Source: Macondimonas sp045864775
GTDB taxonomy: Bacteria > Pseudomonadota > Gammaproteobacteria > UBA5335
Direction of reading: 5' to 3'
Assembly (NCBI GenBank): GCA_045864775.1
Contig: BTVR01000002.1
Span: 744,001 to 808,000 of the forward strand
DNA length: 64,000 nt
A program made the translations under genes and the position numbers. The notes under the pieces are model-generated. The model saw nothing but the letters and a program-made list of their open reading frames with translations. It did no database searches and was not told where the DNA came from. Below, in pieces: positions 52,203-62,692 of this stretch (positions within the stretch are counted from its first letter, which is position 1; each line of letters opens with the position of its first letter).

Positions 52203-53153
52203 TCAGCCGGCGGCGCGGGACAGCGTCGCGGGCCATGCGATCTGCTGCTCGAGAATGCGCCGGAACACGTCCGGATCCTTCACGTGCGTCATCTCGCCGG
52301 GCCGCGGGAAGTGCAGATCGTGCAGGCGTGAGAGCCAGAAGCGCAGCGCCGCGGCCCGCAGCAGGCTCGACCACGCCGCCTGCTCTGCGGGAAGGAAGGG
52401 GCGCTCGCGACCGTAAGCGTCCACCGCCGCCGCCAGACGCTCGGCATCGAGGGCGCCGGACTCCTGCACGCACCAGTCGTTCACCGCAACGGCCAGGTCG
52501 AACAACAGCACGTCGTTGCAAGCGTAGTAGAAGTCGATGACACCGGAGATGCGCTCGCCCTGGAACAACACGTTGTCGCGGAACAGATCGCCGTGGATGA
52601 CGCCGCGCGGCAGGTCGAGCGCGCGCTGCGCGGCCTGATGCGCGAGTTCCTCGGTCAGCAGCCGCCGGCCTGAGTCGTCCAGATAGGGCAGCAGCACCTC
52701 GGCCATGCGCTGCCACCACTGCGGCCCGCGGCTGTTGGTCCGCTGGCGGCCGTAGCTCTGGCCCGCCAGATGGAGCCGGCCCAGCATTTCCCCCATGGCC
52801 GCACACTGATTGGCGTTGGGCGCCATGGCGCTGCGGCCCGGCAGGCGCTGCACCAGCGCGGCCGGCTTGCCCTTGAGCGCGGTCAGGATGCGTCCGTCGC
52901 GGTCGGCCACCGGCGCCGGGCTGGGGATGCCGTGGGCATCCAGATGATCCATCAGGTAGAGGCAGAACGGCAGCTCGCTGACGTGCAGGGTTTCGAAGAG
53001 GGTAAGCACCCAGCGGCCGCCGCTGGTGTTGACGAAGTAGTTGGTGTTTTCGATGCCGGCCCGGATGCCCTGGAAATGCTGCAGATCGCCGACGGTGTAG
53101 GACTCGAGGAAGGCGACGAGCTCGCCGCGTTCGACCTTGGTGAAAACCGACAT
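52203..53153 (-). CDS. thrB: Homoserine kinase (APH-fold type)
   Basis: A 316-residue kinase of the ThrB2 group, MSVFTKVERGELVAFLESY at the start, catalytic loop GVIHGDLFRDNVLFQG and metal-binding GVIDFYYACNDVLLFDLAVAVNDWC. It phosphorylates homoserine for threonine synthesis. It differs from the GHMP-fold enterobacterial ThrB and stands alone here, as in many GC-rich proteobacteria. Confidence 0.92.
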   Translation of the reverse strand: MSVFTKVERGELVAFLESYTVGDLQHFQGIRAGIENTNYFVNTSGGRWVLTLFETLHVSELPFCLYLMDHLDAHGIPSPAPVADRDGRILTALKGKPAALVQRLPGRSAMAPNANQCAAMGEMLGRLHLAGQSYGRQRTNSRGPQWWQRMAEVLLPYLDDSGRRLLTEELAHQAAQRALDLPRGVIHGDLFRDNVLFQGERISGVIDFYYACNDVLLFDLAVAVNDWCVQESGALDAERLAAAVDAYGRERPFLPAEQAAWSSLLRAAALRFWLSRLHDLHFPRPGEMTHVKDPDVFRRILEQQIAWPATLSRAAG

Positions 53154-53294
53154 GCGACACCGAAAACGGGAGCGGGAAAGGCCAAAGCTTAACGCACGCC
53201 GTCGCCGCCGGTGAAGCCGGGGCCCGCGTGCTGGACGGCAGAGCGCACATCCGGTCTATGCTTGGCGCAGCAATCCCCGCGCAGGAACGCCCTC

Positions 53295-54080
53295 ATGCCC
53301 TTGTCCGGATTCGACGCAAGCACCTTCACCCAGGCCGAAACCACTTTTCCGATCTACCGCACCGGGACCGGACCTGGGGTGGTGATCATCCACGAGATCC
53401 CCGGCATCACCCCGCAGGTTGCGCGTTTCGCCCGCCGCGTCGCCGACGCCGGCTTCACCGTCGTGCTGCCCGAGCTGTTCGGCACCGCCGGACGCCGGCT
53501 GTCGGTCGGCTATCTCGCCGATTCGATGGTGCGGGTCTGCGTGCGGCGCGAGTTTCACGTGCTGGCCCGCAACGGCACCAGCCCCATCGTCGAGCCGCTG
53601 AAAGCACTTTGCCGCGCGCTGCATGCCGAGCTCGGCGGCCCCGGCGTCGGCGCGCTGGGCATGTGCCTGACCGGCAACTTCGCCCTGGCCATGATGGTCG
53701 ACCCCGTGGTGGCCGCGCCGGTGCTGAGCCAGCCGTCGCTGCCCTTCGGCATCACCGCCTCGCACCGCGAGGCGCTGCACATCAGCCCAGAGGATCTGCG
53801 CTGCGTGAAGGAGCGGGTGGCCCATGGCGCACGCGTGCTGGGGCTGCGCTTCACGCACGACATGGCCTGCCCAAAGGCGCGTTTCGATCATCTGCGCCGG
53901 GAACTGGGCGAGGGTTTCGAGGCCATCGAGATCGATTCGGGCCCCGGCAACCCGCACGGCATCCCGCGCTATGCGCACTCGGTGCTGACCAACGACCTCG
54001 TGGACCGAGAGGGCCACCCGACCCGCGCTGCGCTGGACCGGGTACTGGGCTTTTTCGCCGAACGGCTGAAATCGGCATGA
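53295..54080 (+). CDS. Dienelactone hydrolase family protein
   Basis: A 261-residue alpha/beta hydrolase. VVIIHEIPGITPQVARFA and GALGMCLTGNFAL with nucleophile Cys124 are typical of dienelactone hydrolases (Cys-His-Asp triad). Substrate in this organism is unknown; many act on carboxymethylene lactones or unknown esters. AGGAA precedes the ATG. It overlaps a cupin gene by four bases, divergent from thrB. Confidence 0.88.
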   Translation: MPLSGFDASTFTQAETTFPIYRTGTGPGVVIIHEIPGITPQVARFARRVADAGFTVVLPELFGTAGRRLSVGYLADSMVRVCVRREFHVLARNGTSPIVEPLKALCRALHAELGGPGVGALGMCLTGNFALAMMVDPVVAAPVLSQPSLPFGITASHREALHISPEDLRCVKERVAHGARVLGLRFTHDMACPKARFDHLRRELGEGFEAIEIDSGPGNPHGIPRYAHSVLTNDLVDREGHPTRAALDRVLGFFAERLKSA

Positions 54081-54484
54081 CCGATCCGACGGACAACGCA
54101 CGGCCCTCTTCTCCCGCGCCCGAGGGGCCCCCGGCACGCGGCAATCTCTGGCGCAATCTGCCGGCGGCAGGCGGCGCGGAGAACATCGCCGTCCTGCTGC
54201 GCCGGCCGGGCGTGCGCATCGAGCGCATCGTCAGCCAGGCCCATGTCAGTCCACCCGGCTTCTGGTACGACCAGGACGAGGACGAGTTCGTGCTGCTGGT
54301 CAGCGGCGCCGCCACGCTCGGCATCCGCGACGGTACTGACGAGACCCGGACCGTGCACCTCGGCCCCGGCGACTGGCTGCACCTGCCGGCACGTTGCGCA
54401 CATCGCGTGGAGGCCACCGCGCCCGATCAGCCGACCCTGTGGCTCGCGGTCTTTTTCCCTGCTGGCGAGTCCGAAGCGTCCTAA
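54077..54484 (+). CDS. Cupin domain protein
   Basis: A 135-residue single-domain cupin. The motifs QDEDEFVLLVSGAATLGI and PGDWLHLPARCAHRV carry the usual metal ligands (His/Glu variants). The ATG overlaps the hydrolase stop, so both proteins are made together. Function unknown. Its stop overlaps the convergent dedA stop by four bases. Confidence 0.85.
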   Translation: MTDPTDNARPSSPAPEGPPARGNLWRNLPAAGGAENIAVLLRRPGVRIERIVSQAHVSPPGFWYDQDEDEFVLLVSGAATLGIRDGTDETRTVHLGPGDWLHLPARCAHRVEATAPDQPTLWLAVFFPAGESEAS

Positions 54485-55122
54485 CCCGCACCCAGGCGTG
54501 CCTGCCGGCGGTGCCGCCAGAACTCGACCACCATCGGCAACAGGCTGATGCCGATGATGAGGAAAATCACCAGGCTGAAATTGTGCTTGACCGCCGGCAG
54601 GTTGCCGAAGTGGTAGCCCAGGAAGACGAAGCCGCCGATCCAGAGCGCCCCGCCGATGAGGTTGTAGAGGAAAAAAACCCCGTAGGGCATGGCGCCGACG
54701 CCGGCGAGAAAAGGCGCAAACGTCCGCACGATGGGCACGAAGCGGGCCAGGATCACCGACTTGCCGCCGTGCCGATCGAAAAACGCCTGGGTCCGCTGCA
54801 GGTACTCGCGCCGGATCCAGCGCGAGTCGCGGTCGAACACGGCCTGTCCGGTGCGCCGGCCGACCAGATAGTTGACGTTGTCCCCCAACACGGCGGCGAC
54901 GAACAACAAGCCCATGAGCACGCCCGGATGCATGGCGCCGGTCGCGCTGAGGGCACCGGCCGCGAACAGCAGGCTGTCGCCCGGCAGGAAGGGCATGACG
55001 ACGAGCCCGGTCTCGACGAAGACGATCAGGAACAGCAACAGGTAGACCCAGGCACCGTAGTGCTGCACGAAGGCGATCAGGTGCTGGTCGACGTGCAGGA
55101 TGAAATCGATCAAGGCCATCAT
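54481..55122 (-). CDS. DedA family membrane protein
   Basis: A 213-residue membrane protein with DedA signatures: FIVFVETGLVVMPFLPGDSLLFAAGALS, GDNVNYLVGRRTGQAVF and RFVPIVRTFAPFLAGVGAM. DedA/VTT proteins act as lipid scramblases or undecaprenyl-phosphate recyclers and contribute to membrane homeostasis. Two adjacent Met codons start the protein; the first is used. Confidence 0.93.
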   Translation of the reverse strand: MMALIDFILHVDQHLIAFVQHYGAWVYLLLFLIVFVETGLVVMPFLPGDSLLFAAGALSATGAMHPGVLMGLLFVAAVLGDNVNYLVGRRTGQAVFDRDSRWIRREYLQRTQAFFDRHGGKSVILARFVPIVRTFAPFLAGVGAMPYGVFFLYNLIGGALWIGGFVFLGYHFGNLPAVKHNFSLVIFLIIGISLLPMVVEFWRHRRQARLGAG

Positions 55123-55211
55123 GGCAGCGCCCCGCTCTGTGGGTCATGGAACCCGGCGTGCAGATCGCGAGAGGCAGGCGACGGCTGGCTCGCCGGCGCC
55201 CGCCCCCAAAC

Positions 55212-56879
<1,668 letters not shown>

Positions 56880-56950
56880 GAACAGGTTCCTGATTGGGTG
56901 CCGGCGTTTCGCGCTGGATAGCTGACGGCGAGCGGGCGATGCGGATCAGG

Positions 56951-56956
56951 TACAAT
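56951..56956 (+). promoter_or_regulatory. Candidate -10 element of glyA
   Basis: TACAAT, five of six consensus, lies 48 bases before the glyA ATG and 72 bases upstream of ettA on the other strand. No convincing -35 was found at 16-18 bases, so the promoter may be activator-dependent. Confidence 0.35.
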
Positions 56957-57003
56957 ACTCCGTTTTCCCGCCCTCGCCCATCTTGTCAAGGAGTCATCCC
57001 GCC

Positions 57004-58260
57004 ATGTTCAGCCCCAGCATGCGGATCGCCGGGTTCGATGACGAACTGCAGGCCGCCATGACCGCCGAAGCACGCCGTCAGGAAGAACACCTCGAACTCA
57101 TCGCCTCGGAAAATTATGCCAGCCCGCGCGTGCTGGAGGCGCAGGGCTCGGTGCTGACCAACAAGTATGCCGAGGGCTATCCAGGCAAGCGCTACTACGG
57201 CGGCTGCGAATACGTGGACGTGGCCGAACGGCTGGCGATCGAGCGGGCTTGCGCGCTGTTCGGCGCGAGCTATGCCAACGTGCAGCCGCACTCGGGCTCG
57301 CAGGCCAATCAGGCGGTGTACATAGCGCTGCTGCAGCCGGGCGACACCGTGCTCGGCATGTCGCTGGCTCATGGCGGCCACCTCACCCACGGCGCCTCAG
57401 TCAATTTCTCCGGCCGGATCTACAATGCGGTGCAATACGGCGTCGATGCCGAGGGGCTGATCGATTATGCGCAGATGGAAGCGCTGGCGCGCGAGCACCG
57501 CCCGCGCCTGATCGTCGCCGGGTTCTCGGCCTACTCGCGCGTGGTCGACTGGGCGCGTTTCCGCGCCATCGCCGATGAGGTGGGGGCCTATCTGCTGGTC
57601 GACATGGCGCACGTGGCGGGGCTGGTCGCGGCTGGGGTCTACCCCAATCCGGTGCCGCTCGCGGACGTGACCACCACCACGACGCACAAGACCCTGCGCG
57701 GCCCGCGCGGCGGCCTGCTCCTGGCACGCGCCAACGCCGAGATCGAAAAGAAGCTGAACAGCATCGTCTTTCCCGGCATCCAGGGCGGCCCCCTGATGCA
57801 CGTCATCGCGGCCAAGGCCGTGGCATTCAAGGAAGCGCTGCAGCCGGATTTTGCGACCTATCAGCAGCAGGTCGTGGACAATGCCCGCGCCCTGGCCGCG
57901 GCGCTCATGGCGCGCGGATACAAGATCGTCTCGGGCGGCACCGACAACCACCTCATGCTGGTGGACCTGATCGGCCGCGAACTGACCGGCAAGGACGCGG
58001 AAGCCGCTCTGGGCGCCGCCAACATCACGGTCAACAAGAACGCGGTCCCCGGCGATCCGCGCTCGCCCTTCGTCACCAGCGGCGTGCGTCTGGGCACACC
58101 GGCCATCACCACCCGCGGCTTCGGCGTGGCGGAGACCCAGGCGCTGGGCGGGTGGATCGCCGATGTGCTCGACCATCCGTCCGATGCCGCCGTGATCGAG
58201 CGGGTCAAGGGCGAGGTGCTGGCCGTCTGCCGGCGGCTGCCGGTCTACGCCGCCGGCTGA
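57004..58260 (+). CDS. glyA: Serine hydroxymethyltransferase
   Basis: A 418-residue PLP enzyme converting serine and tetrahydrofolate to glycine and methylene-tetrahydrofolate. Motifs: HLELIASENYASPRVLEAQGS, EGYPGKRYYGGCEYVD, MAHVAGLVAAGVYPNP and the PLP-lysine loop VTTTTTHKTLRGPRGGL. ATG 57004 (MFSPSMRIAGFDD) with AAGGAG upstream was chosen over an in-frame start seven codons earlier. It leads the nrdR-rib-nusB-thiL-pgpA block. Confidence 0.97.
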   Translation: MFSPSMRIAGFDDELQAAMTAEARRQEEHLELIASENYASPRVLEAQGSVLTNKYAEGYPGKRYYGGCEYVDVAERLAIERACALFGASYANVQPHSGSQANQAVYIALLQPGDTVLGMSLAHGGHLTHGASVNFSGRIYNAVQYGVDAEGLIDYAQMEALAREHRPRLIVAGFSAYSRVVDWARFRAIADEVGAYLLVDMAHVAGLVAAGVYPNPVPLADVTTTTTHKTLRGPRGGLLLARANAEIEKKLNSIVFPGIQGGPLMHVIAAKAVAFKEALQPDFATYQQQVVDNARALAAALMARGYKIVSGGTDNHLMLVDLIGRELTGKDAEAALGAANITVNKNAVPGDPRSPFVTSGVRLGTPAITTRGFGVAETQALGGWIADVLDHPSDAAVIERVKGEVLAVCRRLPVYAAG

Positions 58261-58275
58261 CGCGGCGGTCCGTCC

Positions 58276-58824
58276 ATGCACTGCCCGTTCTGCGGCGCGG
58301 CCGATACCCGCGTGGTGGATTCCCGCCTCGCCGAGGACGGCGCGCAGGTGCGCCGGCGGCGCGAGTGCCCGGCTTGCGGTGAACGCTACACCACCTTCGA
58401 GCGCGCCGAGCTCATCCTGCCGCGGGTGGTCAAGCGCGACGGCACACGCGAGCCCTTCAACGAGGACAAGCTGCGCAGCGGCCTGCTGCGCGCGCTCGAG
58501 AAGCGCCCGGTGCGGATCGAGGCCGTGGAAGGCGCCCTGAGCCGCATCCTGCGCCGCGTCCGGGCCACCGGTGAGCGCGAGGTGCCCACGCGGCGCATCG
58601 GCGAATGGGTGATGGACGAGCTGCGCGACCTGGATCAGGTGGCCTATGTGCGCTTCGCCTCGGTCTATCGCAGTTTTCAGGATGTGAACGCCTTTCGCGA
58701 GGAGGTCGAGCGGCTGCAGGAAGCCGCGGCGCCTGGCACCGCCAGCCAAAAACACCAGCTGTCCCTGCTGTCCGGGACCGGCGACGCGGCCGGTGCCGAG
58801 GATGCTCCCGATGCAGGCCGATGA
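58276..58824 (+). CDS. nrdR: Transcriptional repressor NrdR
   Basis: A 182-residue repressor of ribonucleotide reductase genes. The N-terminal zinc ribbon has CPFC and CPAC (RRRECPACGERYTTFE); the ATP-cone follows (RVVKRDGTREPFNEDKLRSGLLRALEKRPV). It is about 25-30 residues longer than most NrdR proteins because of a C-terminal tail beyond REEVERLQ. It overlaps ribD by 14 bases. Confidence 0.95.
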   Translation: MHCPFCGAADTRVVDSRLAEDGAQVRRRRECPACGERYTTFERAELILPRVVKRDGTREPFNEDKLRSGLLRALEKRPVRIEAVEGALSRILRRVRATGEREVPTRRIGEWVMDELRDLDQVAYVRFASVYRSFQDVNAFREEVERLQEAAAPGTASQKHQLSLLSGTGDAAGAEDAPDAGR

Positions 58825-59941
58825 CGCCCGTTACATGGCCCGCGCGCTGCGCCTCGCCGAGCGCGGCATGGCGACCACCCAGCCCAACCCGCGCGTCGGC
58901 TGCGTGCTGGTGGCGGACGGACGGGTCGTCGGGGAAGGCTGGCACATGCGCGCCGGCGAACCGCATGCCGAGGTCTATGCCCTGCAGCAGGCCGGCGCCC
59001 GGGCCAAGGGCGCAACCGCCTACGTGACGCTCGAGCCCTGCAGTCATCACGGCCGCACCGCGCCCTGCAGCGAAGCCCTCATCGCTGCCGGGGTCACGCG
59101 GGTCGTCACGGCCATGGAAGATCCCAATCCCCTGGTACGCGGCCGCGGCCATGCGCAACTTCGCGCCGCGGGCATCGCGCTCACCGAAAACGTCGGCACG
59201 GATGGGGCGCACGCGCTCAACCCGGGCTACATCCAGCGCATGACGCAGGGCCGGCCGCGCGTCACGCTGAAACTCGGCGCGACGCTCGACGGCCGCACCG
59301 CCGCCGCAGACGGCACGAGCCAATGGATTACCGGCGCCGCCGCGCGCCTCGACGTGCAGCAACTGCGTGCCCGCAGCGGCGCGGTCCTGACCGGCAGCGG
59401 CACGGCGCTCAGCGACGATCCGGCGCTGAACGTCCGCTTGGCCGGCCATGGGATCGCACCGGACGATCGGGTGATCACCTGGCATCAGCCGCTGCGGGTG
59501 GTCATGGATCGCCGCCTGCGGCTCGCGCCGGGCGGCCGCCTGTTCGGTTCCGGCGGCCGTCTGCTCGTGTATACGGCCGAATCTGCGCCAGAAAGCCGCG
59601 TGCATGTCCTGCGCGCGGCCGGTGCCGAGGTGATCGCGCTGCCAGACCCCGCGGAGCCGGCTGCGGCGCTGGCGCATCTGGGCGGCCTCGGCGTGAACGA
59701 CGTTCTGGTCGAGGCCGGACCCACGCTCGCCGGAGCCCTCCTTGCAGCCGGTCTGGTCGATGAACTGGTGGTCTATCTGGCGCCTTCGGTGCTCGGGAAC
59801 GGCGGCCGCGGCATGTTCGAGCTGCCGGATCTGATGGGGCTCGACGCACGCATCCGGCTGCGTATCCTCGAGGTACGGGCGGTCGGCGAGGACTGGCGCG
59901 TCCGGGCGGCGCCGGCGCAGCAGGAACAGGAGGCCTCTTGA
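58811..59941 (+). CDS. ribD: Bifunctional riboflavin deaminase-reductase
   Basis: A 376-residue enzyme for steps two and three of riboflavin synthesis. The N-terminal deaminase shows the zinc site GEPHAEVYAL and PCSHHGRTAPC; the C-terminal reductase has TLKLGATLDGRTAAADGTSQWI. GAGG nine bases before the ATG at 58811 supports that start; in-frame GTG 58793 and ATG 58802 also exist. One base separates it from ribE. Confidence 0.96.
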   Translation: MQADDARYMARALRLAERGMATTQPNPRVGCVLVADGRVVGEGWHMRAGEPHAEVYALQQAGARAKGATAYVTLEPCSHHGRTAPCSEALIAAGVTRVVTAMEDPNPLVRGRGHAQLRAAGIALTENVGTDGAHALNPGYIQRMTQGRPRVTLKLGATLDGRTAAADGTSQWITGAAARLDVQQLRARSGAVLTGSGTALSDDPALNVRLAGHGIAPDDRVITWHQPLRVVMDRRLRLAPGGRLFGSGGRLLVYTAESAPESRVHVLRAAGAEVIALPDPAEPAAALAHLGGLGVNDVLVEAGPTLAGALLAAGLVDELVVYLAPSVLGNGGRGMFELPDLMGLDARIRLRILEVRAVGEDWRVRAAPAQQEQEAS

Positions 59942-59942
59942 A

Positions 59943-60605
59943 ATGTTTACGGGTTTGATTCGCGCCATCGGCGTGCTGGCCGAGATTGAAGCGCGGGGCG
60001 GCGATGTGCGCCTGCGCATCGGTCGGGCCGCCGACATCGTCGCGGGTCTGGCCCCCGGCGCCAGCATCGCCGTCAACGGCGCCTGCCTGACCGCCACCAC
60101 CTACACGGCGGACGGCTTCTGGGCGGATGTCTCGCGCGAGACGCTGGACTGCACGACCCTGGGCGAGCTCAAGCCCGGCGCTGCGGTCAATCTGGAACCG
60201 GCGCTGCGCCCCATCGACCCCTTGGGCGGCCATCTGGTCAGCGGGCATGTCGACGGCATCGGCCGGCTCGTCGACCAGCGCCCCGACGGACGGTCCTTTC
60301 GTCTGCGTTTCGAGGCGCCGGCCGCGCTGGCCCGCTACATCGCCGCCAAGGGCTCGATCTGCATCGACGGCATCAGCCTGACCGTCAACGCCGTCTCCGG
60401 GTCGCTGTTCGAGGTGAACGTCATCCCGCACACCCGCGAGCGGACGACACTCGGTCGGTATCAGCCCGGCCAGCGGGTGAATCTCGAGGTGGACCTGCTG
60501 GCGCGCTATCTGGAACGGCTGATGCAAAATCCCGCCGGCGAGCCCCGCATCACGGCATCATGGTTACAGCAGCAGGGCTTTGCTTCCCCTGCCCGAGAGG
60601 AATGA
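59943..60605 (+). CDS. ribE: Riboflavin synthase alpha subunit
   Basis: A 220-residue enzyme that dismutates two 6,7-dimethyl-8-ribityllumazines to riboflavin. Starts MFTGLIRAIGVL; two lumazine-binding repeats are seen (ASIAVNGACLTATTYTADGF; GSICIDGISLTVNAVSGSLF). It follows ribD by one base and precedes ribB-type gene by four. Confidence 0.95.
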   Translation: MFTGLIRAIGVLAEIEARGGDVRLRIGRAADIVAGLAPGASIAVNGACLTATTYTADGFWADVSRETLDCTTLGELKPGAAVNLEPALRPIDPLGGHLVSGHVDGIGRLVDQRPDGRSFRLRFEAPAALARYIAAKGSICIDGISLTVNAVSGSLFEVNVIPHTRERTTLGRYQPGQRVNLEVDLLARYLERLMQNPAGEPRITASWLQQQGFASPAREE

Positions 60606-60609
60606 GCGC

Positions 60610-61719
60610 ATGGCGCTGAACAGCACCGAGGAGATCATCGAGGACATCCGCCGCGGCCGCATGGTCGTGCTGATGGACGACGAGGACCGCGAAAACGAGG
60701 GCGATCTCCTGATGGCGGCCGCCCACTGTCGGGCGGACGACGTCAATTTCATGGCGCGTTACGGTCGCGGCCTGATCTGTCTGACGCTCACCGCCGAGCG
60801 CTGCCAGCAACTCCGCCTGCCGCTCATGGTCAGCGCCACGGACGAGAAGCACGCCACGAACTTTACGGTCTCCATCGAGGCCGCCGAAGGGGTCACGACC
60901 GGCATCTCGGCGGCCGACCGGGCGCGCACCATCCAAGCGGCGGTGCGGGCCGACGCCACGGCGGCGGATCTGGTGACCCCCGGCCACATCTTCCCGCTGA
61001 TGGCGCAGAAAGGCGGCGTGCTGACCCGCGCCGGCCACACCGAGGCCGGCTGCGATCTCGCGCGGCTTGCCGGCCTCGAGCCGGCCGCCGTGATCGTCGA
61101 GATCCTGAGCGAGGACGGCACCATGGCGCGACGCCCCGAACTGGAGCGCTTCGCCGCCGAACACGGCCTCAAGATCGGCACCGTCGCGGACCTGATCCGC
61201 TATCGTCTCGAAACCGAAAAGACCGTCGTACGCAGCGCCGAAACGCGCATCACGACCCGCCATGGCGATTTCCGCCTCCTCGCCTACGAGGACGCGCTCG
61301 ACCGCGCGGTGCACTTCGCGCTGGTGCGCGGCACGCTCGACCCCGAAGCGCCGGTGCTGGTGCGCGTGCACGTCGAAAACGTTCTGACCGACCAGCTTGC
61401 GCTCGATGACGCGGATGCCGGCTGGCCGCTGGAGGCCGCACTGGCCTACATGGGCCGGCAGGAACAGGGCGTGCTGGTGGTGTTGCGCAAACCCGAGCCG
61501 CCATTCGCGCTGTTGCAGCGGGTGCGCGAGATCGGGCTGCCGGCGCGCCCGCCCGCGCATCGGCCCGGCATCAGCGGCGTGTTGCGCACCCACGGCATCG
61601 GTGCCCAGATCCTGAAAGACCTCGGCGTGCGCCGCATGCGCGTGCTGAGTTCGACCCGCCGCTTCCAGGCCATCTCGGGCTTCGGCCTCGAGGTGGTGGA
61701 CGTGGTGGCGCCCGAGTGA
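60610..61719 (+). CDS. ribB: 3,4-dihydroxy-2-butanone 4-phosphate synthase with degenerate GTP cyclohydrolase II domain (RibBX-type)
   Basis: A 369-residue fusion. Residues 1-205 are an intact RibB (MVVLMDDEDRENEGDLLMAA, TPGHIFPLMAQKGGVLTRAGHTEA). The C-terminal 160 residues keep the RibA fold outline, but the zinc-site motif normally VRVHSECLTGDVFGSLRCDCG is VRVHVENVLTDQLALDDADAG, with all cysteines gone. GTP cyclohydrolase activity is therefore unlikely; such RibBX proteins are known in other proteobacteria. A separate ribA should exist elsewhere. Confidence 0.93.
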   Translation: MALNSTEEIIEDIRRGRMVVLMDDEDRENEGDLLMAAAHCRADDVNFMARYGRGLICLTLTAERCQQLRLPLMVSATDEKHATNFTVSIEAAEGVTTGISAADRARTIQAAVRADATAADLVTPGHIFPLMAQKGGVLTRAGHTEAGCDLARLAGLEPAAVIVEILSEDGTMARRPELERFAAEHGLKIGTVADLIRYRLETEKTVVRSAETRITTRHGDFRLLAYEDALDRAVHFALVRGTLDPEAPVLVRVHVENVLTDQLALDDADAGWPLEAALAYMGRQEQGVLVVLRKPEPPFALLQRVREIGLPARPPAHRPGISGVLRTHGIGAQILKDLGVRRMRVLSSTRRFQAISGFGLEVVDVVAPE

Positions 61720-61757
61720 CCCATCCTCCTTCACAAGCCTGTATACGGAACCGAATC

Positions 61758-62234
61758 ATGTCCGCAACGACCCTGATCGAAGGCACGCTGGTGGCGGGCG
61801 ACGCCCGTTTCGCGCTGGTGGCCGCGCGCTTCAACGACTTCATCGTCGACGCCCTGGTGCGCGGCGCCGAGGACACCCTGCTGCGCCACGGCGCCCGTGC
61901 CGACCAGTTAACCCTGATCCGCGCGCCCGGCGCTTTCGAGTTGCCGCTCGTGGTCCAGCAGGCGGCACGCAGCGGCCGTTTCGATGCCGTGATCGCGCTG
62001 GGCGCGGTCATCCGCGGCGCAACGCCGCATTTCGAGCACGTCGCCGGCCTGTGCGCCAAGGGTCTGGCGCAGGTCGCGCTCGAGTCGGCGCTGCCGGTGG
62101 CCTTCGGGGTGCTGACCGTGGACAACCTGGAACAGGCCATCGAACGGGCTGGCACCAAGGCCGGCAACAAGGGCGCCGAGGCCGCGCTGTCGGCGCTGGA
62201 GATGGTCAACCTGCTGCGCGCGTTCGGGGCCTGA
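61758..62234 (+). CDS. ribH: 6,7-dimethyl-8-ribityllumazine synthase
   Basis: A 158-residue protein forming the icosahedral or pentameric lumazine synthase. Motifs: FALVAARFNDFIVDALVRGAED, IRAPGAFELPLVVQQ, IALGAVIRGATPHFEHV and PVAFGVLTVDNLEQAIERAGTKAGNKG. ATG 61758 was chosen over upstream in-frame GTG 61716. Immediately upstream of nusB. Confidence 0.96.
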   Translation: MSATTLIEGTLVAGDARFALVAARFNDFIVDALVRGAEDTLLRHGARADQLTLIRAPGAFELPLVVQQAARSGRFDAVIALGAVIRGATPHFEHVAGLCAKGLAQVALESALPVAFGVLTVDNLEQAIERAGTKAGNKGAEAALSALEMVNLLRAFGA

Positions 62235-62236
62235 GC

Positions 62237-62692
62237 GTGGGCCGGGGCAACAAGCCGCGCAGCCAGGCGCGGCGCCACGCCTTCCAGGCGCTCTACCAGT
62301 GGCAGCTCGCCGGCGGCACCAGCCATGACGTATTGGGCGCCTTCATGACCGACCCCGAGGGGCCGCCCTTCGATCAGGCCTATTTCACCGCGCTGGTGGA
62401 CAAGGCACTCGCCGATCCGGATCGCTGGGAAACACTGATGGCGCGCTGGGTCACGCGCCCGCCAAGCCAGCTCGACCCGGTCGAGAAGTCGCTCTTGACG
62501 GTGGGCCTGGTGGAGCTGGCTGAGTGCCCGGAAATCCCCTACCGCGTCGTGCTCAACGAAATGGTGGAACTGGCCAAGCTGTTTGGCTCGGCGCAAAGCC
62601 ATGCCTTCGTCAACAGCGTGCTCGACAAGGCCGCGCGCGTGTTGCGTCCGATGGAAACGGCGGCAGCGCCGGTGCGGGGCAAGCGCGGCTGA
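62237..62692 (+). CDS. nusB: Transcription antitermination factor NusB
   Basis: A 151-residue all-helical protein: RSQARRHAFQALYQWQLAGG at the N-terminus and VVLNEMVELAKLFGSAQSHAFVNSVLDKAA near the end, both typical of NusB. It binds NusE and boxA RNA in rRNA antitermination. Start is GTG two bases after ribH; the end overlaps thiL. Confidence 0.95.
   Translation: MGRGNKPRSQARRHAFQALYQWQLAGGTSHDVLGAFMTDPEGPPFDQAYFTALVDKALADPDRWETLMARWVTRPPSQLDPVEKSLLTVGLVELAECPEIPYRVVLNEMVELAKLFGSAQSHAFVNSVLDKAARVLRPMETAAAPVRGKRG

Noticed and set aside
60606..60609. FMN riboswitch before the ribB-type gene
   Set aside because: Only four bases separate it from ribE, and none of the other rib gene junctions has room for the aptamer.
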